DNA of 64,000 nucleotides from Arthrobacter sp. FW306-2-2C-D06B (GCF_021789175.1 NZ_CP084560.1:2852001-2916000); one strand, 5' to 3'. Shown: positions 25,157-34,630, counted from the first letter of the stretch. Program-made: numbers and translations. The notes: generated by a model from the sequence alone, not told the origin.

Positions 25157-26083
25157 TCATGCGCGGGGATGGGCTTGCTGATAGCTCTTGCGAAGCCGGT
25201 CCACCGACACGTGGGTGTAAATCTGGGTTGTTGCGAGGCTGCTGTGTCCCAGAATTTCCTGCACGGCACGCAGGTCCGCCCCGCCGTCGAGCAAATGGGT
25301 GGCGGCAGTGTGGCGCAGGGCGTGGGGTCCGGTTGCCGCGGTATCCCCCAGGGCCGTTAGGAGGTCGTTGACGACGCTGCGGGCCTGGCGCTGATCGATC
25401 CGGTTGCCCCTGGAACTGAGAAAGAGCGCCGGTCCGCTACGCTCGGTTGCGAGCCGCGGGCGGCCGCGGCGGAGCCAGTCGTCGACGGCGAGCGCAGCAG
25501 GGGCCCCGTAGGGCACCGTCCGTTCCTTGTTGCCCTTGCCGAGAACGCGAAGAGTTCGGCGCTCCGTATCGAGATCATCGATGTCCAGGCCGGCGAGCTC
25601 GCCTACGCGGACCCCCGTGGCGTAGAGCAATTCGACGACGGCGCGGTTTCTCAACGGCATTGGAGAGCCATCCGCAGCCGCCTCCGACAGGTTTTCGAAG
25701 ATCCTGAAGACCTGCTGCTGGTGAAGGACACCGGGGAGCGTGTGGTCCCGTTTGGGAGCTTGGAGGCGAATCGCCGGGTCCGAGGCGATGAGTTCTTCGC
25801 GCAGGGCCCAGGAGGTGAATGCGCGGGCTGTCGCGGCGTGCCGGGCGAGTGTTGACCTGGATCTGCCGGATTCGCTTTGTGCCCCCAGCCAGCGCCGGAG
25901 GGTGCCCAGTTCCAGGGCTGCGAGCTCCCCCACGCCCTCCGCGGCAGCAAAGCGCAGCAGGCTCTCGACGTCTGCGATGTACGCCCTCACTGTGTGGGCG
26001 GACCTGGCACGTTCGCCCTCGAGGTAACGCCGGAAGTCCCGAACGGGGCCGGCGAGTGCTTCGGGGAGCGGATTCTCTTGCAC
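25157..26083 (-). CDS. xerC: Tyrosine recombinase XerC
   Basis: About 308 residues. The N-terminal SAM-like core-binding domain has RSAHTVRAYIADVESLL. The catalytic domain shows Arg in ATGVRVGEL, HALRHTAATHLL (His-x-x-Arg), LGHSSLATTQ (His) and IYTHVS with the nucleophile Tyr. XerC with XerD resolves chromosome dimers at dif. Neighbouring dprA and comM match the conserved actinobacterial order, which argues against a phage integrase. The start is ambiguous: GTG at 26083 abuts GGAAGG, while 26128 and 26122 are upstream ATGs. Confidence 0.92.
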   Translation of the reverse strand: MQENPLPEALAGPVRDFRRYLEGERARSAHTVRAYIADVESLLRFAAAEGVGELAALELGTLRRWLGAQSESGRSRSTLARHAATARAFTSWALREELIASDPAIRLQAPKRDHTLPGVLHQQQVFRIFENLSEAAADGSPMPLRNRAVVELLYATGVRVGELAGLDIDDLDTERRTLRVLGKGNKERTVPYGAPAALAVDDWLRRGRPRLATERSGPALFLSSRGNRIDQRQARSVVNDLLTALGDTAATGPHALRHTAATHLLDGGADLRAVQEILGHSSLATTQIYTHVSVDRLRKSYQQAHPRA

Positions 26084-26140
26084 CCTTCCACTGTGCCAGC
26101 CGCGGGGCCCGGTTGTTGGCATCGCCACGTTCGACCATCT

Positions 26141-26338
26141 TCACCTATGAGCGACGGACCTGTAAATCTTGTAGTACTGCCACAGGAGCAACCCCTGCCA
26201 GACCACGAAAAGAACCCAAGGCCATACCGGGCCAGTGCCGCCTTGGATGAACCAGGCTGCTCCCACGATCAGAAAGAGACCGATTTGCTGTCCAATCACG
26301 AACCTCGCGGGCTGCGCCCCTGACTTCATCATGTCCAC
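26141..26338 (-). CDS. Small two-helix membrane protein (hypothetical)
   Basis: A 65-residue product with two hydrophobic helices (FVIGQQIGLFLIVGAAWF and VWPWVLFVVWQGLLLW) joined by a Gly/Pro turn, then a basic tail YYKIYRSVAHR. Lipophilic composition and a positively charged end are consistent with a real inner-membrane protein. It lies in the same direction between dprA and xerC. No family is recognised and no strong ribosome-binding site is seen. Confidence 0.55.
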   Translation of the reverse strand: MDMMKSGAQPARFVIGQQIGLFLIVGAAWFIQGGTGPVWPWVLFVVWQGLLLWQYYKIYRSVAHR

Positions 26339-26396
26339 ATCATCCCCACCGAAGCTACGCCAACCTCCAGCTAACCGATAGTCGACTATCCATAGC

Positions 26397-27623
26397 TTAG
26401 CCCTGCTTTCCCGACCTCTTCCACGCCCCGCTCATTGATACCGCCAAGCCCAACAGGCCTAGGCGTCCAAGACCGGCCCTGACCGACTCCGGGCTGAGTC
26501 CTGACACGACCGCGAGCTTCTCTACCGAGCTCGTCGAGCGGACGGGCAGGGCATCCAGCAGTATCAGGTCCTCCAGGGTGAGCCCGTCGTGGTCCGAGGC
26601 CGTCGCTTCCTTGTCCGCGGCGAGCGCTTCACCGCTCAACCCCGCCAGTTCAGCGATCTCCCCGACATCCGTGACGCAGACAGCTCCGCCATCCCGGAGG
26701 AGTCGATGGCAGCCCGCAGAGTTCGCGCTGTGGATGGACCCCGGGATCGCGGCGACCGACCTGCCAATGGACTCAGCATGATGGGCTGTATTCAAGGCGC
26801 CCGAACGCCATCGCGCTTCTACTACCACTGTCACGGCGGCCAAGGCGGCGATAATCCTGTTCCGCTGGAGGAACCGGTAACGGGTGGGCGCCGAGCCCGG
26901 AGGAACCTCCGCGATGACCGCCCCTTGGTTCGCCACGGCACGCAGTAGATCCCCATTGCCGGACGGATAGTATCGATCCACGCCCCCGGCCATCACCGCG
27001 ATGGTCGGCATGTCGTTTGTCCCCCCGGCCAAAGCCCCGCGGTGCGCATGCGCGTCGATCCCATAGGCTCCTCCAGACACGACGGTGCAGCCGCGCTGGC
27101 CGAGCCCATAAGCGAAATCACCCGTCACGGAGGCCCCGTAGCTTGTGCTGTCCCGTGAGCCGACAATGGCGACGACCCGACGAACGGGTGGGAACTCCAC
27201 TTCGTGTCCCCGCCACCACAAGCACAACGGCTCATGAAGGCCCAGATCCGCCAACTGCGAGGGCCACAGCGGGTCGCCGGGAATGATCATGCGGCCCCCA
27301 AGGCGTTGCATCGTGGCGAGGTCCCGCTCCGGGGCAAGGTCCGGGATCCGTGGCGCCCACCGTCGCAGGGCAGCGGCCAATCCCGCCGCGGCAGAAGAAA
27401 CCCCGCTCTCACCCAACAAGGAAGCCACTTCCTGCTCAAGCCCGGGCCCGGGCTTGAGCTCGCCGCTCGCTATCTTGAGACCGTCAACGGCCCCCGCCGC
27501 CTGCACCAGCGCGATCCCTGCCGCATCTTGTGGTTCCATCAGCCGTGAAAGGGCTGCGCGGGCAAGTCGCTCCCGGCTTCGGTCCGGAGCGTCAGCGCTT
27601 AGCTGCTGGCCGTGTTCAGTCAT
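26397..27623 (-). CDS. dprA: DNA-processing protein DprA (Smf)
   Basis: About 408 residues. The Rossmann-like DprA core contains VAIVGSRDSTSYGASV, VVSGGAYGIDAHAHRGAL and RNRIIAALAAVTVVVEA; a C-terminal winged helix follows (SVEKLAVVSGLSPESV). DprA loads RecA on single-stranded DNA during natural transformation. ATG at 27623 follows AAAGGA at six bases; an ATG at 27638 overlapping the comM stop as ATGA is equally in frame. It forms a competence-like pair with comM upstream. Confidence 0.92.
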   Translation of the reverse strand: MTEHGQQLSADAPDRSRERLARAALSRLMEPQDAAGIALVQAAGAVDGLKIASGELKPGPGLEQEVASLLGESGVSSAAAGLAAALRRWAPRIPDLAPERDLATMQRLGGRMIIPGDPLWPSQLADLGLHEPLCLWWRGHEVEFPPVRRVVAIVGSRDSTSYGASVTGDFAYGLGQRGCTVVSGGAYGIDAHAHRGALAGGTNDMPTIAVMAGGVDRYYPSGNGDLLRAVANQGAVIAEVPPGSAPTRYRFLQRNRIIAALAAVTVVVEARWRSGALNTAHHAESIGRSVAAIPGSIHSANSAGCHRLLRDGGAVCVTDVGEIAELAGLSGEALAADKEATASDHDGLTLEDLILLDALPVRSTSSVEKLAVVSGLSPESVRAGLGRLGLLGLAVSMSGAWKRSGKQG

Positions 27624-27634
27624 GGCATGTCCTT

Positions 27635-29176
27635 TCATGCGGCCGCAACCGCCTGCCGCAAGCCGAGGGCCTGCCCGATGTCGTCGCTGTGGGGTTGGTC
27701 CCGGTGGCCGAGATCCGCAAGTGTCCATGCGAGGCGCAGGACGCGGTCGTAGCCTCTCGCCGTGAGGATTCCACGTTCGAGGGAAGTATCCAGAATCTTG
27801 GTGGTCGCGGAAGGAAGGCGTAGTTCCCCGCGCAGTACACGCCCGGGAACCTGGGAGTTGGTTTCCATCCCGAAACTCCCCAGGCGCTCGCGTTGCCTCG
27901 AACGGGCGGCATGGACCCTCCCGGCCACCGTAGCCGTGTCCTCCTCCGCGCCGGATTGCCCAAAGTCCGCGAGGGATACACGTTCCACCTGGAGCTGGAT
28001 GTCCACCCTGTCCAGCAGCGGTCCGGACATGCGCCCGAAGTAGCGGCGCCGCATCACCGGGGTACAAGTGCAATCGACTCCCTTGCCGGTGGCCTTCCCG
28101 CAAGGGCAAGGATTCGCAGCCAGGACCAGCTGGAAACGGGCCGGATACGCGGCGGTACCGGCGGAACGATGGATGACCAGCTCTCCGCTTTCCAGAGGCT
28201 GCCGCAGGGCGTCCAGGACCCGGCGTTCGTACTCCGGCGCCTCGTCCAGGAACAACACGCCGCGGTGCGCCCGTGATGCCGCCCCGGGCCGCGGCAGGCC
28301 GGAACCACCGCCGATGATTGCGGCGGCGGTCGCGCTGTGATGGGGATTCTCAAAGGGCGGTCGGCGCAACAGCTGTACCGAGTCAACATGGACGGCAGAA
28401 AGCGAATGGATGGCCGTGACTTCCATGGCTTCCCGGTCCCCTAAATCCGGCAAGAGCCCCGGGAGCCGCTCGGCAAGCATCGTCTTGCCCGCACCGGGAA
28501 GACCGCAAAGCAGCACATGATGTGCCCCGGCCGCGGCAACCTCCAAGGCACGGCGGGCATCGCCCTGCCCCGAGACATCACGAAGATCCGGAACAACGGC
28601 GGCTCCGACGTCCTGATCCCCCGCAACGTCACCGTCGGCGGGGTCATAATCCAGGGCCAGGTCCTGCGGATCGGCCCCGAAATCGAATGCAAGTCGAGCC
28701 AAGGTCTTATAGCCACGAACCAGTGCCCCTGGAACCAACTCTGCCTCGGCGACGTTTGCCTGGGCCACCACAATCTCGGGGTGGCCGGCCTGAACAGCCG
28801 CCATGACCGCCGGCAAAATGCCGCGGACCGGCCTCAACCTGCCATCCAGTCCCAACTCGGAGATGAAGACCGTGCCTTCGGTGGAACGGATATCACCAGC
28901 AGCGCGCAACACTGCCATGGTGATCGCGAGGTCGAACCCCGAGCCACGCTTCGGCAGCGAGGCCGGAATCAGGTTTGCCGTGATCTTTCGACGACTCAGC
29001 GGAATGCCGGAATTCTGTGCCGCGGAGCGAATGCGTTCCTTGGCTTCGTTCAGGGCGGCATCGGGCAGACCCAGGATCACGAAACTGGGGAGGGTTTGGC
29101 CGATATCTGCTTCGACCTCCACGATGTAGCCGTTCAGGCCCAGCAGCGCAACAGAGTAGCTTCGGCCCACGCCCAT
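27635..29176 (-). CDS. comM: YifB/ComM family Mg-chelatase-like AAA ATPase
   Basis: A 513-residue protein. The N-terminal Lon-like domain carries ILGLPDAALNEAKERIRSA. The AAA core has Walker A CGLPGAGKTMLAERLPGLL, Walker B GVLFLDEAPEY and the sensor segment NPCPCGKATGKGVDC. A C-terminal Mg-chelatase-type lid follows (RVLRLAWTLADLG). ComM is a hexameric helicase that promotes branch migration in natural transformation. ATG at 29176 follows the yraN stop with no gap (TAGATG). Confidence 0.92.
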   Translation of the reverse strand: MGVGRSYSVALLGLNGYIVEVEADIGQTLPSFVILGLPDAALNEAKERIRSAAQNSGIPLSRRKITANLIPASLPKRGSGFDLAITMAVLRAAGDIRSTEGTVFISELGLDGRLRPVRGILPAVMAAVQAGHPEIVVAQANVAEAELVPGALVRGYKTLARLAFDFGADPQDLALDYDPADGDVAGDQDVGAAVVPDLRDVSGQGDARRALEVAAAGAHHVLLCGLPGAGKTMLAERLPGLLPDLGDREAMEVTAIHSLSAVHVDSVQLLRRPPFENPHHSATAAAIIGGGSGLPRPGAASRAHRGVLFLDEAPEYERRVLDALRQPLESGELVIHRSAGTAAYPARFQLVLAANPCPCGKATGKGVDCTCTPVMRRRYFGRMSGPLLDRVDIQLQVERVSLADFGQSGAEEDTATVAGRVHAARSRQRERLGSFGMETNSQVPGRVLRGELRLPSATTKILDTSLERGILTARGYDRVLRLAWTLADLGHRDQPHSDDIGQALGLRQAVAAA

Positions 29177-29533
29177 CTAGCCCACACCCCTGAGGTGTTC
29201 GAGCTGGGGCTCGCCCACGCCGTCGTCGATGATTCCCACGACATCCACCCGGCGGCGCGAGGAGCGCAGCTCGTGATCACGGCACCAGGACACAGCCAGG
29301 CGATGGAGCCGGGCGAGTTTGGCGGCGTCAACCGCTTCGAAAGGATGCCCGTAGGCGAGGTTCTTCCGGGTCTTGACCTCGGCAATCACCAAGGTGTCGC
29401 CGTCGAGCGCCACGATGTCGATCTCGCCCTCGGAGCACCTCCAATTGCGGTCCACGATCCGCATTCCCTGGGTTTCCAGGAAAGCTACGGCCAGCGTTTC
29501 ACCGTGCCGGCCCAGCAAGTCTTTGGCTTTCAT
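29177..29533 (-). CDS. YraN family (UPF0102) endonuclease-like protein
   Basis: About 118 residues with the YraN nuclease-like core: LGRHGETLAVAFLETQGMRI, then EGEIDIVALDGDTLVIAEVKTRKN in two pieces EGEIDIVALDGD and LVIAEVKTRKN (the E-D-EVK motif of restriction-like folds). Function is unproven. ATG at 29533 is chosen because GGAGGTGGGC precedes it; the ATG six bases upstream lies inside that site. It sits between DUF2469 and comM in the conserved rnhB-DUF2469-yraN-comM-dprA order. Confidence 0.9.
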   Translation of the reverse strand: MKAKDLLGRHGETLAVAFLETQGMRIVDRNWRCSEGEIDIVALDGDTLVIAEVKTRKNLAYGHPFEAVDAAKLARLHRLAVSWCRDHELRSSRRRVDVVGIIDDGVGEPQLEHLRGVG

Positions 29534-29663
29534 GCCCACCTCCGTTACCAGCGTGGAGGCACGGAGAGGCCAAAGACAGGGAGCAGTTCGGCTATGTGGG
29601 AAACTCCGTCATTCAGACGGTGTGGAGGAGCAGTCGGCGGGCTTCCCCAGTTGCAGGGCTTTT

Positions 29664-30008
29664 TTAGTTGCCCAGGTTGCCCAGATCGCCTAGGTCGCCG
29701 TCCTTCGGCAGGGAAAGTTCCTCGCTGCGAGGCAGTTCTTCGACGTTGACGTCCTTGAACGTAATAACCCGGACGTTCTTCACGAAACGCGCCGAACGGT
29801 AGACGTCCCAAACCCAGGCATCCTGGAGCGTGAGGTCGAAATAGACTTCGCCGTCGGCACTGCGTGCCTGCAGGTCAACGTGGTTTGCCAGATAGAACCG
29901 CCGTTCGGTCTCGACAACGTAGCTGAACAAACCAACGACATCGCGGTATTCGCGGTAGAGCTGCAGCTCCATGTCGGTTTCGTAGTTCTCAAGATCCTCG
30001 GCACTCAT
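29664..30008 (-). CDS. DUF2469 family protein
   Basis: About 114 residues. The opening MSAEDLENYETDMELQLYRE and the following VVGLFSYVVETERRFYLAN are characteristic of this actinobacterial family found next to rnhB. Function is unknown. It ends with an Asp/Leu/Gly/Asn repeat (GDLGDLGNLGN). ATG at 30008 matches the family N-terminus; an ATG at 30059 lies in the upstream gap. Confidence 0.9.
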   Translation of the reverse strand: MSAEDLENYETDMELQLYREYRDVVGLFSYVVETERRFYLANHVDLQARSADGEVYFDLTLQDAWVWDVYRSARFVKNVRVITFKDVNVEELPRSEELSLPKDGDLGDLGNLGN

Positions 30009-30086
30009 AGATCCATCTTGCACCATAGAGGCCGCACACGCCGCCACGGTTGGGCGCACGGCAGCCAGGACGAGGAAAAGCGGAGG

Positions 30087-30827
30087 CTAGACCAGGTTCC
30101 AGCTGGTCCGGTGGTAGGGCGTGGGACCCAACGATCTGATGGCATCGCGGTGGAAAGACGTGGCGTAACCCTTGTTCTCGTTCCAGCCGAAAGCTGGATA
30201 TTCCTCGTGCAGCTCAATCATGATGCGGTCCCTGGCCACCTTGGCCAGTACGCTGGCGGCCGCCACGCTGAGGCAGCTCATGTCCGCCTTCACCCGGGTG
30301 TGCACAGGCGCCTCACAAGCAGGACCGGATGGCTCGGCGTCGAACAAGGAACCCTGGGTCTGGGGCGAGAGCCAGTTGTGGCTCCCGTCCAGCAGGACAA
30401 GGTCCGGATGCACGCCCGAGGCGAGAATCTCGAACCAGGCGCGTGTTCCGGCAAGGCGCAGGGCGCCCACAATGCCCAGCGCATCGATCTCCACCGAACT
30501 TGCGTGGCCAACTGCGGAGCCAACCGCCCATTCGCGTACCAGCGGTTCCAACCGCTCGCGGTCCTCCGGCTTGAGAAGCTTGCTGTCGCGGACATCGGCG
30601 AGCAGGCCATGGTCACGGAGATCGACGACGGCGATTCCCACCGATACCGGTCCGGCGAGGGCTCCGCGGCCTACTTCGTCGACACCGGCCAGAAGCGCGA
30701 CCCCCGGAGACAGGAAACCCCGTTCGACCTCCAGGGTCGGAAAATCAGGAGCATGCTTGGTCCGCGCGGCGGGTTTTCGCTGCGTTCGAACCGGAGTTAC
30801 CGCTCGTGTCCCCGCCGGAACCATCAT
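30087..30827 (-). CDS. rnhB: Ribonuclease HII
   Basis: A 246-residue RNase HII that removes ribonucleotides from DNA. Active-site residues appear in [17 protein letters not shown] (Asp, Glu), LLDGSHNW (Asp) and [21 protein letters not shown] (Asp, given here as [13 protein letters not shown]). The C-terminal substrate segment is [18 protein letters not shown]. It has a basic N-terminal extension of about 45 residues. Its ATG overlaps the lepB stop by four bases (ATGATG), so it is coupled to the signal peptidase genes. Confidence 0.93.
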   Translation of the reverse strand: MMVPAGTRAVTPVRTQRKPAARTKHAPDFPTLEVERGFLSPGVALLAGVDEVGRGALAGPVSVGIAVVDLRDHGLLADVRDSKLLKPEDRERLEPLVREWAVGSAVGHASSVEIDALGIVGALRLAGTRAWFEILASGVHPDLVLLDGSHNWLSPQTQGSLFDAEPSGPACEAPVHTRVKADMSCLSVAAASVLAKVARDRIMIELHEEYPAFGWNENKGYATSFHRDAIRSLGPTPYHRTSWNLV

Positions 30828-31771
30828 TTGCCCGCTGGGGCCGTAGGTGAAGCCGTGTTCTGGGGCGACGGCGAAGGAACGTTGCGGAAGACCTCGGAGT
30901 GGTTGTCAAGGATCTGCCAACGGTTGATGGGCCAGGCAATAACCGTCGCTTTGCCCTCGACGTCGGAGATGTCGATGAAACCGCCATTGACTGATTGGTG
31001 TTCACGGGAGTCGGCGGAGTTGTTACGGTTGTCGCCCATAACCCAAATTTTGCCCGCAGGGACCACCACATCGAAAGACTTGGCCATGGGAACCTGGGCA
31101 GGATTGATGTAGCTCTCGCTGAGGACCGTGCCATTGACGCTGACCCGCGCTGAACTGTCGCAGCAGGAGACCTTGTCCCCCGGCAGGCCGATGACGCGCT
31201 TGACGAGGTGCTGGTTGGTCTCGTCCGGAAGCAGTCCGACGAAGACGAGACCGTCCTGGAACCATTTGAAGGGCCCGGGCGTCGCCTTCTGCGTGGGCGG
31301 AAGCCATCCTTGAGCGTCCTTGAAGACCACGATGTCGCCGCGCTCCAGTGCGAACGGTTGCGGGACCAGCAGATTAACGAAGATCCGGTCGTCAACGTCA
31401 AGGGTATTGACCATTGACTCCGAGGGAATGAAGAAGGCGCGGAACAGGAAGGTCTTGATAAGGAAGGACAAGACGATGGCGATGACCACCACGGTGCCGA
31501 TCTCCCTGAGCCAGCCGAGGAACGGACTGCCGTGGGTTTTGCCGGCAGTTTCGGACCGATCACTTTGGCCCGATTCCAGCCGCGAATCCCGCCGTGCAGC
31601 GCGGCGCGGAGACTCTTGCTCCTCAGGCTGAACAGCCGCCGGGCCGGTCGAGCTCCCCGGTGCCGGAACGGCGTCGTCCGCTGTGAGATCCATGGCGGGA
31701 GCGGACGGTCCGTCCAAGGGCCGGGCGTCGCCGTCGTGCCGTTCCGGCTTCCCGGGAGTTGTCTCGGGCAT
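30824..31771 (-). CDS. lepB: Signal peptidase I (second of tandem pair)
   Basis: A 315-residue type I signal peptidase with a long acidic/Pro-rich cytoplasmic N-terminus (about 85 residues) and one membrane helix ([20 protein letters not shown]). The catalytic Ser is in FIPSESM and the Lys in [12 protein letters not shown], and the [12 protein letters not shown] box is intact. It cleaves signal peptides at the outer face of the membrane. The ATG directly follows the stop of the first lepB (TAGATG), so the two are co-transcribed with rnhB. Two cysteines are adjacent in SCCDSS. Confidence 0.92.
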   Translation of the reverse strand: MPETTPGKPERHDGDARPLDGPSAPAMDLTADDAVPAPGSSTGPAAVQPEEQESPRRAARRDSRLESGQSDRSETAGKTHGSPFLGWLREIGTVVVIAIVLSFLIKTFLFRAFFIPSESMVNTLDVDDRIFVNLLVPQPFALERGDIVVFKDAQGWLPPTQKATPGPFKWFQDGLVFVGLLPDETNQHLVKRVIGLPGDKVSCCDSSARVSVNGTVLSESYINPAQVPMAKSFDVVVPAGKIWVMGDNRNNSADSREHQSVNGGFIDISDVEGKATVIAWPINRWQILDNHSEVFRNVPSPSPQNTASPTAPAGK

Positions 31772-32449
31772 CTATTGTCCGTTCTTCGAGGTTGTACCGG
31801 CCTGCGCAGGGCGAGGCAGTTCTGCAAATCTATCAAGCGGCCAGATAATCCGGACCGGACGCCCGATGACACGCTCCAGCGGCACCATTCCTCCGCCTGG
31901 TGCACCCAGAAGACTGCGGGAATCGGCCGATCGTGAACGGTGGTCCCCCATGAGCCACAATCGGTCACTCGGAACGATGGCGTCGAACCTCTGTTCGCTC
32001 GGCGTATCGCCGGGATACAGATAGGGTTCCTCAAGCGGCTGACCGTTGACTGTGAGCTTGCCATCCGCGCCACAACAAGCGACGTGGTCTCCGGGAAGCC
32101 CGATGACGCGCTTGACGTATGTCGTGTCGCTTCCCGTCAGGCCCAGCCAGTGGCCGGTGGCGGCCACGGCGTCGGCAAGCGGCCCTTTGCCGCTGTTCAG
32201 CGGGGCAAAGGTTCCCCTGCCGTCGAAGACCACGATGTCTCCACGGCGAATAGGGCCAGCGGCGAAATCAGTGCGGGACACAAGGATGCGGTCTCCGGTG
32301 CCCAGGATCGGCTCCATGGACTCGGAGGGGATGAAGTAGACGTCGAGCCACAGCGACCGGACAAGCCCGCTGATGGCCACGGCCAGGACAAGTGCGAGCA
32401 AAACAAAACGCCAGCCCTGTTTCCGGGGCTGGCGTTTTGCGTGGTCCAT
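31772..32449 (-). CDS. lepB: Signal peptidase I (first of tandem pair)
   Basis: About 225 residues, shorter than its neighbour. A basic N-terminus (HAKRQPRKQGWR) precedes a single membrane helix (FVLLALVLAVAISGLV). The catalytic Ser is in FIPSESM and the Lys in [12 protein letters not shown]. The last box reads MGDHRSRSADSR, with His where most enzymes have Asn. ATG at 32449 is preferred; an in-frame GTG at 32497 is upstream. A terminator-shaped hairpin covers codons 4-15, directly behind rplS, so expression may depend on read-through. Confidence 0.88.
   Translation of the reverse strand: MDHAKRQPRKQGWRFVLLALVLAVAISGLVRSLWLDVYFIPSESMEPILGTGDRILVSRTDFAAGPIRRGDIVVFDGRGTFAPLNSGKGPLADAVAATGHWLGLTGSDTTYVKRVIGLPGDHVACCGADGKLTVNGQPLEEPYLYPGDTPSEQRFDAIVPSDRLWLMGDHRSRSADSRSLLGAPGGGMVPLERVIGRPVRIIWPLDRFAELPRPAQAGTTSKNGQ
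32405..32438 (-). terminator. Terminator-shaped hairpin inside the first codons of lepB
   Basis: AAAACGCCAGCCC pairs without mismatch with GGGCTGGCGTTTT over an 8-base loop. On the minus strand it ends in UUUUGUUUUG. It lies about 90 bases beyond the rplS stop, where an rplS terminator is expected, yet falls within the lepB coding sequence just after the start at 32449. Confidence 0.7.
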
Positions 32450-32527
32450 GATTCGTTTCCTGTTGCGTTGCGGATTTCTCCGGCGCAGGCCGGACACGAA
32501 TCCAGGACGCGCTGTTCGTCGAAAGAC

Positions 32528-32887
32528 CTACTTGCCGGTGGCGAAGTCGCGCTTTTCCTTGATCTTCGCAGCCTTGCCGCGCAGTGCGCGCATGTAGTAG
32601 AGCTTGGCGCGACGGACGTCACCCTTGGTGACGACCTCGATCTTGTCGATGATCGGCGAGTGCACCGGGAAGGTACGCTCTACACCGACACCGAAGGAGA
32701 CCTTGCGGACCGTGAAGGTTTCGCGAACGCCGTCACCCTGGCGGCCCAGGACGAAGCCCTGGAAGACCTGGACGCGGGAGTTCTTGCCTTCGATGATGTT
32801 CACGTGAACCTTGATGGTGTCACCCGCGCGGAACTCGGGAACATCGTTGCGCAGCGAAGCTGCATCTACGTTATCGAGGATATGCAT
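32528..32887 (-). CDS. rplS: 50S ribosomal protein L19
   Basis: About 119 residues, the usual L19 length. It begins [19 protein letters not shown] and has the L19 core [27 protein letters not shown] and a basic C-terminal tail with [20 protein letters not shown]19 sits at the 30S-50S interface. ATG at 32887 follows AGGAGTGG at good spacing; upstream in-frame residues are not part of the family. It lies downstream of trmD as in most bacteria, but across a 287-base gap. Confidence 0.96.
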   Translation of the reverse strand: MHILDNVDAASLRNDVPEFRAGDTIKVHVNIIEGKNSRVQVFQGFVLGRQGDGVRETFTVRKVSFGVGVERTFPVHSPIIDKIEVVTKGDVRRAKLYYMRALRGKAAKIKEKRDFATGK

Positions 32888-33139
32888 TAATCCACTCCTG
32901 GTGAACGCCACAGGTCATCCACTTTGGGTCACGGCGGGCAAGCCCGGGGCACAAGGCCGTCCGGAAATTACCGCCGAAGATTTTCAAGTCCGGTGCCGCC
33001 ACTGATTGGCGGTTCCGGGTTGTCAGGCTGTTGGTGACGCTCCCCCTGTGGCAGGCGCGAACCCAGTAGACACAAGGGTTAATTCTGCCACACCCCGGGA
33101 GTTCCGGCCAATCCCGCGAATGCGGGCCGGTTGTTGCGC

Positions 33140-33163
33140 TCGGGCGGTGGACAAACCGCCCGA
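33140..33163. terminator. Perfect hairpin just downstream of trmD
   Basis: TCGGGCGGT pairs with ACCGCCCGA over a six-base loop, 12 bases beyond the trmD stop. There is no U-tract, so termination would be of the U-less type reported in actinobacteria. The rest of the 287-base gap to rplS shows no gene and probably holds the rplS promoter and leader. Confidence 0.45.
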
Positions 33164-33174
33164 CGGCGGCGGGC

Positions 33175-34005
33175 TCAGTCCGGGAGGTCTGCGTCCGGGC
33201 GGCGACGCAACCGACCGTCGACGATGTCATACCCGAGGTCGCCGAAAGCCGTCCGGTCCGCACGTGTCAGGCGGCCGGCGTCGAACTCTTCGAGCAAGTC
33301 CGGGCGGCGTTCCGCGGTGCGCCGGAACTGTTCGTGGCGCCGCCACTGGGCGATCCGGCCGTGGTTGCCGCTCAGAAGGACCGCGGGCACGTCACGATCG
33401 CGCCATGACGAGGGTTTCGTGTAGACGGGGTACTCCAGCAAGCCGTCCGAATGGGATTCCTCCACCAACGATTCGGGATTGCCGACGACGCCGGGAAGCA
33501 ACCGCCCAATGGCTTCGACCATGGCCAGGACAGCAACCTCGCCGCCGTTCAAGACATAGTCGCCCAAACTGACCGGGCGGACGGTGAAGTGTCCTGCCGC
33601 CCATTCCATGACGCGTTCGTCAATGCCTTCATAGCGGCCGCAGGCGAAAACGAGCCGATCTTCCTCGGCGAGCTCATAGGCAAGGGCCTGGTTGAAGCGC
33701 TCCCCCGCGGGCGACGGGACGATCAGGACCGGCTTCGCCGTCGGTCCGTCCGATGAGCCTTCAGTCACGGCACTTGATTCGGAGGCAATTGATTCCAGGG
33801 CCTGGGCCCAGGGCTCGGGTTTCATGACCATGCCCGCACCGCCACCGTACGGAGTGTCGTCCACGGTGCGGTGCTTGTCCGTCGTGAAGGTCCTCAAGTC
33901 ATGGACCTTGAGCTCCAGGAGGCCATCCTGACGGGCCTTGCCTATGAGGGAAAGTTCGAGGGGCGCCAGGTACTCGGGAAAGATGCTGACGACATCGATA
34001 CGCAT
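33175..34005 (-). CDS. trmD: tRNA (guanine37-N1)-methyltransferase
   Basis: A 276-residue SPOUT methyltransferase that forms m1G37 in tRNA. It starts [13 protein letters not shown] and carries [17 protein letters not shown], the trefoil-knot segment [20 protein letters not shown] (here [17 protein letters not shown]) and [14 protein letters not shown]. The ATG directly follows the rimM stop (TAAATG), so the two are coupled. Confidence 0.96.
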   Translation of the reverse strand: MRIDVVSIFPEYLAPLELSLIGKARQDGLLELKVHDLRTFTTDKHRTVDDTPYGGGAGMVMKPEPWAQALESIASESSAVTEGSSDGPTAKPVLIVPSPAGERFNQALAYELAEEDRLVFACGRYEGIDERVMEWAAGHFTVRPVSLGDYVLNGGEVAVLAMVEAIGRLLPGVVGNPESLVEESHSDGLLEYPVYTKPSSWRDRDVPAVLLSGNHGRIAQWRRHEQFRRTAERRPDLLEEFDAGRLTRADRTAFGDLGYDIVDGRLRRRPDADLPD

Positions 34006-34569
34006 TTAGGCGTCATCCTTGGTTTCAGCGTCGTCCTCTTCCGTATCGGAGGTGGAAGCGTCGGTGTTCAGTTCGAAGAGGCCCGGCGGAGGGGTGAGCA
34101 GAACGTAGCCGCCCTCGACATTGACTTCGGGCACGATCTCCTCGACGAAAGGCACGAGGATTTCCTTGCCGTCCGCGTCTTCAATGACCAGCAGATCCTG
34201 GACGGGCATGGTGTTCAGTGCAGTCACCTTACCTACGACCTGCGAGCCAACACGGACCTCAAGGCCCACGAGCTCGTGCTCGTACCAGCCTTCGTCGTCG
34301 TCCTCTTCCAACTCTTCGGTCTCGATGAACAGCTTCGCGCCGCGGATTTCCTCCGCCTGGTTGCGCGTGGAGATCTCTTCGAAACCGAGCAACAGGATGT
34401 CCTTGTTCCACCGGGCGCTGGTGATGGTCAAGGGACCGGCCTTTGCGGGCTCCACCACAAATTCGGTCCCCGGGACGAAACGATCACCGGGGGCATCGGT
34501 GAGCACCTGGACGGTGACTTCGCCGCGGATTCCGTGGGGCTTGCCGATTCGGGCAACCTGGAGCTGCAT
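34006..34569 (-). CDS. rimM: Ribosome maturation factor RimM
   Basis: About 187 residues. The N-terminal beta-barrel starts MQLQVARIGKPHGIRGEV, and the PRC-barrel half includes YEHELVGLEVRVGSQVVGKV and ILVPFVEEIVPEVN. RimM assists 30S head assembly by binding S19. It ends in an acidic Asp/Glu tail of about 25 residues. ATG at 34569 follows AGAGGA. A terminator at 34635 separates it from the upstream rpsP-khpA pair. Confidence 0.94.
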   Translation of the reverse strand: MQLQVARIGKPHGIRGEVTVQVLTDAPGDRFVPGTEFVVEPAKAGPLTITSARWNKDILLLGFEEISTRNQAEEIRGAKLFIETEELEEDDDEGWYEHELVGLEVRVGSQVVGKVTALNTMPVQDLLVIEDADGKEILVPFVEEIVPEVNVEGGYVLLTPPPGLFELNTDASTSDTEEDDAETKDDA

Positions 34570-34630
34570 GGGGTTCCTCTGATTTCTTCGCTGGACCGGT
34601 TTGGGGACCAAGGCTGGGGGTTTGCTCGTA

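Noticed and set aside
25157..26083. Tyrosine recombinase as evidence of a prophage or island
   Set aside because: Sequence and neighbours (dprA, comM, rnhB block) match chromosomal XerC. No phage genes or attachment repeats are nearby.
32888..33174. Ribosomal protein leader motif upstream of rplS
   Set aside because: Position would fit an autoregulatory leader, but apart from one hairpin near trmD no structure matching a known L19 leader could be confirmed by eye.
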